Source: Planctomycetota bacterium (GTDB lineage Bacteria; Planctomycetota; Phycisphaerae; Sedimentisphaerales; Anaerohalosphaeraceae). Taken from it: a stretch of DNA of 7,713 nt. Where the stretch lies: positions 1 through 7,713 of the forward strand of contig JAAYQH010000082.1 in the NCBI GenBank assembly GCA_012519365.1, read 5' to 3'. Positions 5,405-7,713 of this stretch are shown here, one piece after another (positions within the stretch are counted from its first letter, which is position 1; each line of letters begins with the position of its first letter). The notes under the pieces are model-generated. The model saw nothing but the letters and a program-made list of their open reading frames with translations. It was not told the DNA's origin and searched no databases. The position numbers and the translations under genes are program-made.

Positions 5405-5650
5405 CTATGTGTTATGAATCTTTTCAATTAGACGTTCAATCTTAACCTGTCCGACATCATCAAGGTCAGAGACAATCGAATAGATTCCTTTTCCAAGAGA
5501 TTCAAGATATAATTTGGTTTTTTCTTTAAGCCGGCATTTACAGATATTGAGGCATTGTTGTTTTACGTCCTTCAAATCCGCCGCCTCAATAATATCTTGA
5601 TGGATTAAACCTTCATTGGACGAACTAATGGAAACTGTCCATTTGTACAT
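5405..5650 (-). CDS. Small protein of unknown function
   Basis: This 81-residue protein is not one I recognise. It opens with a beta-like MYKWTVSI segment, then has mixed helix-forming stretches with DLKDVKQQCLNICKCRLKEK (two Cys close together, 39 and 43), a LGKGIYSIVSDL strand and a helical end VKIERLIEKI. There is no signal peptide, membrane span or metal-binding cluster. Composition suggests a compact alpha/beta cytoplasmic protein. The start at 5650 is well supported: a strong AGGAGG lies 8 bases upstream, while the earlier in-frame ATG at 5683 has no site. It shares strand and orientation with the Rnk-like gene downstream (91-base gap), so the two may be one transcript. That is the only hint to its role. 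Confidence 0.65.
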   Translation of the reverse strand: MYKWTVSISSSNEGLIHQDIIEAADLKDVKQQCLNICKCRLKEKTKLYLESLGKGIYSIVSDLDDVGQVKIERLIEKIHNT

Positions 5651-5757
5651 TTCCTTAGCCTCCTGTAACAATGGAACATACAATTGCTGTTATCTATTTG
5701 AGATTTGTTTTAAGACGCTAAGACTCTGACATCACAGATAATTCTGGTTGCATGGAG

Positions 5758-5776
5758 TGTTTCGCAGACCGAAACA
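5758..5776. promoter_or_regulatory. Perfect 7-bp inverted repeat, operator or hairpin
   Basis: TGTTTCG and CGAAACA are exact reverse complements around CAGAC. The element lies 108 bases upstream of the start of the small minus-strand gene. There is no T-run on either side. It could be a protein-binding site for that gene's promoter, but I see no firm promoter next to it. Confidence 0.35.
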
Positions 5777-6553
5777 AACGGCAATAAGTGAATAGCATCG
5801 CCCCGTTACTTAGCGCGCAAAAACACCCCAAAATTCTTCTCAAATCTGAGGTGGAATCAATCCGGTTACGTCACAGACCCACCGCTAAGTCCGGTTACTG
5901 GAGAAACCCCGCCGTCACCATCGGCGGCGACATACCTGAAAACACCAAAGCCGTGTGGCGCTGCAAGCCTTCTGGAATGTGCGCCGTTGAAAAACACAAG
6001 GATGAGTTGGGCTGTCGTACAGCGGCAAAATCAAAATCAAGAAAGCCTCGCCGGACACATTGAATGAACAGGCTATCCACACTGCCAAAAACCATAACCA
6101 CTCCTTGCATATTCAAGACGACACGAAGGAACCCACTCGGCAGAGGTGTGCCAATCCAACGTGTTTCCTATCGTCCGGTTCGTTTAATTGTTCTTTTGGA
6201 GTAGCAAATAACGTTCCCGATGACTATCATAATCTAACAAAATCTTAAAAAAAGTCAAGCTTAATTTAGGTTCATTCTATAAGTAATTTATTTTAAGAGA
6301 GTTATGATTTTTTTTTAAAGTTGTTGGCATTCAAAATTCCCCACTGTGAGTTTTCTGGACACCTCAACGTCCGCGCACTCACATCAAAGTTGGCTTTCCG
6401 GCTGCTAATACCAAATAGAATGAAACTTTAGAAACGTGCTGATAGCCTAATGTCGGCTGTTTCTGATGAGGTTTTTGGGGCAGATTTGCCGCGAAGATAC
6501 TGCACTGCTTCAACGGATTAAAGTTTTGCGAATCTTTTAACTGCGAACAACGG

Positions 6554-6590
6554 CAAACGCGTTTGACGCCTCAGAGAAAACAGGTATAAT
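6554..6590 (+). promoter_or_regulatory. lpxD promoter with a palindrome over the -35 box
   Basis: TTGACG (6563-6568), a 16-base spacer and a perfect TATAAT (6585-6590) give a strong sigma70-type promoter. Transcription would start near 6597, about 29 bases ahead of lpxD. The perfect 12-base palindrome CAAACGCGTTTG (6554-6565) overlaps the first bases of the -35, where a bound protein would block or adjust RNA polymerase. Confidence 0.7.
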
Positions 6591-6625
6591 TAGCCCAAAA
6601 AATAACCTCAATGTGAAAAAGACAG

Positions 6626-7663
6626 ATGCAGACAAAAACCGTGAAAGAAATAGCCGATTATGTCGGCGGGAGGGTACTGGGTGACGAGTCGGTTCTTATC
6701 CGTGCCGCCTCGACGCTGGACAGTGCCGGGCCGGGCCAGATTACCTTTCTGAGCAACCCCAAGTACACACCCAAGGTGCAGGCCACCCAGGCCGCGGCAG
6801 TGCTGGTGTCGCTTCCGGTAACGACCTCGGCGGTTCAAATTGTCACCGAAGATCCCTACTATGCCTTTATGCAGGTGGTTGTCCTGCTGCACGGCCATCG
6901 GGAACACCCCCCTGTCGGTATTTCCGATAAGGCCGATATCGCCTCTTCGGCAAAGCTGGGCAGGGGGACACAGGTGGCCGCATTTGTCAGCATCGGCGAG
7001 AATGTTACCATCGGCAGTAATTGCTATTTTTACCCCGGCGTTTGTATCGGGCCGAATGTCCGGATCGGCGATGACTGCATCTTTTACCCGAACGCGGTTA
7101 TTTATGACGGCTGCCGCATCGGGAATCGCGTCATTGTCCAATCCAACGCCTCGGTGGGACAGGACGGATTCGGCTTTGCCACCCACAAAGGCGAGCATCA
7201 CAAGATACCCCAAATCGGCGGCGTGGTTCTGGAGGACGATGTAGAAATCGGTGCCGGCTGTGCCATCGAACGCGGCACGCTGGAAGATACCGTCATCGGC
7301 AAAGGCAGCAAGATTGGTGATGCGGTCGCGATCGGCCACGGCGTGCGCATTGGCCCGCATTGCCTGCTGGTTCCGCAGGTGGGGATTTCCGGCTCGGCCA
7401 CCCTTGGGCGACATTGTGTGGTTGGCGGGCAGGTCGGTATTGTCGGCCATATCAAAATCGGCGACGAGGTGCGGATCGGCGCCCAAGCCGGCGTAATTAA
7501 CGACGTGCCGGACGGCGCAACCATCGTCGGCTCACCGGCCATTGACGCCGGCAAGGCCCGACGAGCCTATAGCCTGATCGAATACCTGCCGGAAATGAGA
7601 AAAAAAATCAGAGACCTTGAACGCAGAATGGATAAGCGCGACAGTGGCTCGGACGGACGATGA
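6626..7663 (+). CDS. lpxD: LpxD, UDP-3-O-acylglucosamine N-acyltransferase
   Basis: This protein has 345 residues (E. coli LpxD 341). It transfers a 3-hydroxyacyl chain from acyl-ACP to the 2-amino group of UDP-3-O-acyl-glucosamine, the third step of lipid A synthesis. Residues 1-~98 are the uridine-binding N-domain (QITFLSNPKY; DPYYAFMQVV). Residues ~100-305 are a left-handed beta-helix of hexapeptide repeats ([IV]G-x-x-x-x). SVGQDGFGFA (176-185) and QVGISGSATLG (251-261) are LpxD signatures. His238 (AIGHGVRIG) is the expected catalytic base, and His275 (GHIKIGD) matches the second conserved His. A charged helix (~322-337) ends the protein. The usual DNL-x-QI-x-HN around the catalytic His reads GDAVAIGHG here. 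ATG 6626 follows a weak ribosome site. The lpxI frame overlaps or abuts the stop. Confidence 0.96.
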   Translation: MQTKTVKEIADYVGGRVLGDESVLIRAASTLDSAGPGQITFLSNPKYTPKVQATQAAAVLVSLPVTTSAVQIVTEDPYYAFMQVVVLLHGHREHPPVGISDKADIASSAKLGRGTQVAAFVSIGENVTIGSNCYFYPGVCIGPNVRIGDDCIFYPNAVIYDGCRIGNRVIVQSNASVGQDGFGFATHKGEHHKIPQIGGVVLEDDVEIGAGCAIERGTLEDTVIGKGSKIGDAVAIGHGVRIGPHCLLVPQVGISGSATLGRHCVVGGQVGIVGHIKIGDEVRIGAQAGVINDVPDGATIVGSPAIDAGKARRAYSLIEYLPEMRKKIRDLERRMDKRDSGSDGR

Positions 7664-7713
7664 GACACCGGTGCTTGGATTGATCGCTGGCGAGGGGCGA
7701 CTGCCGTTTTTGG
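7644..7713 (+). CDS. lpxI: 5' end of lpxI, UDP-2,3-diacylglucosamine pyrophosphatase (cut by window edge)
   Basis: The frame reads VLGLIAGEGRLPFL from 7671 to the window end, which is the characteristic N-terminus of LpxI (DUF1009). LpxI hydrolyses UDP-2,3-diacylglucosamine to lipid X, standing in for LpxH in many non-gammaproteobacteria. Only ~23 residues are visible. The start is uncertain: GTG 7644 would add MARTDDETP and overlap lpxD by 20 bases, while GTG 7671 starts directly at the signature, 7 bases after the lpxD stop. The ATG at 7660 overlaps the lpxD stop but is out of frame and meets a stop after seven codons. Tight packing with lpxD implies one lipid A operon. Confidence 0.75.
   Translation, partial: MARTDDETPVLGLIAGEGRLPFL

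Larger units (their letters stand above)
5651..6625. other. Long gene-poor region upstream of lpxD
   Basis: About 975 bases with no gene I can support. Frames at 5788-6063 and 6060-6248 (+) and 5895-6116 (-) lack ribosome sites, conserved motifs and consistent codon use. The region holds a perfect inverted repeat TGTTTCG-CAGAC-CGAAACA (5758-5776), a direct repeat TCCGGTTAC (5861-5869 and 5890-5898) and a CCGCCG-TCACCAT-CGGCGG hairpin (5909-5927). An AT-rich zone with T9/A7 runs (6240-6320) and a possible IS-end-like segment (~6327-6365) follow. The lpxD promoter is at its right end. The middle is GC-richer and may be a decayed gene. Confidence 0.5.

Noticed and set aside
5895..6116. Minus-strand frame of 73 codons in the gene-poor stretch
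   Set aside because: No ribosome site, no domain, and it overlaps an equally poor plus frame; at best part of a decayed sequence.
6608..7486. Long minus-strand open frame (292 codons) opposite lpxD
   Set aside because: It is the antisense shadow of a hexapeptide-repeat gene with regular codon pattern. LpxD is certain on the plus strand, and the antisense translation shows no domain and no ribosome site.

Overview
The window looks like chromosomal DNA of a Gram-negative, exosortase-bearing bacterium. My best guess is a planctomycete of the Phycisphaerae/Sedimentisphaerales type. That guess rests on a PEP-CTERM protein with a VPTPGAILLAGIG-type tail, an EpsI-like (DUF3485) protein beside it, a large secreted LamG/Ig-like protein, a stand-alone FHA protein, and lipid A genes of the LpxD + LpxI kind. 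The lineage is inferred from gene style, not from a marker search.

Layout. (1) 2-700 (+) is the 3' end of a secreted LamG / putative-Ig protein, followed by a short CTTCTGG-type repeat. (2) 838-2607 (-) is a surface-protein sorting neighbourhood: an EpsI-like exosortase partner and, upstream of it, a PEP-CTERM protein. That protein carries the Cys and Gln-x-x-[IV]-W motifs expected of an internal thioester domain, and its gene ends at a clear intrinsic terminator. (3) 2608-3019 is an AT-rich divergent intergenic region with hairpins and a good sigma70-type promoter for (4) an FHA-domain protein (3020-3499, +) with an acidic tail containing an ETTEIL motif. (5) 3565-4596 (+) is rlmN, with a complete radical-SAM and redox cysteine set and a promoter placed so that the mRNA may be leaderless. 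(6) 4597-6625 is a gene-poor, more AT-rich stretch. It holds only two minus-strand genes, a Rnk/GreA-C-terminal-domain protein and a small unknown protein, plus inverted repeats and possible decayed sequence. (7) 6626-7713 (+) is lpxD followed by overlapping lpxI, the start of a lipid A cluster, with a strong promoter whose -35 box overlaps a perfect 12-bp palindrome.

How the parts fit. Three blocks concern the envelope: a secreted LamG protein, exosortase-dependent sorting of a putative covalent adhesin, and outer-membrane lipid A synthesis. The FHA, RlmN and Rnk-like genes are signalling, ribosome and transcription functions. No exosortase gene, IS transposase, CRISPR array, tRNA or rRNA is visible. 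The most interesting candidates are the putative thioester PEP-CTERM protein next to EpsI, the possible phospho-switch FHA protein, and the possible leaderless rlmN transcript.
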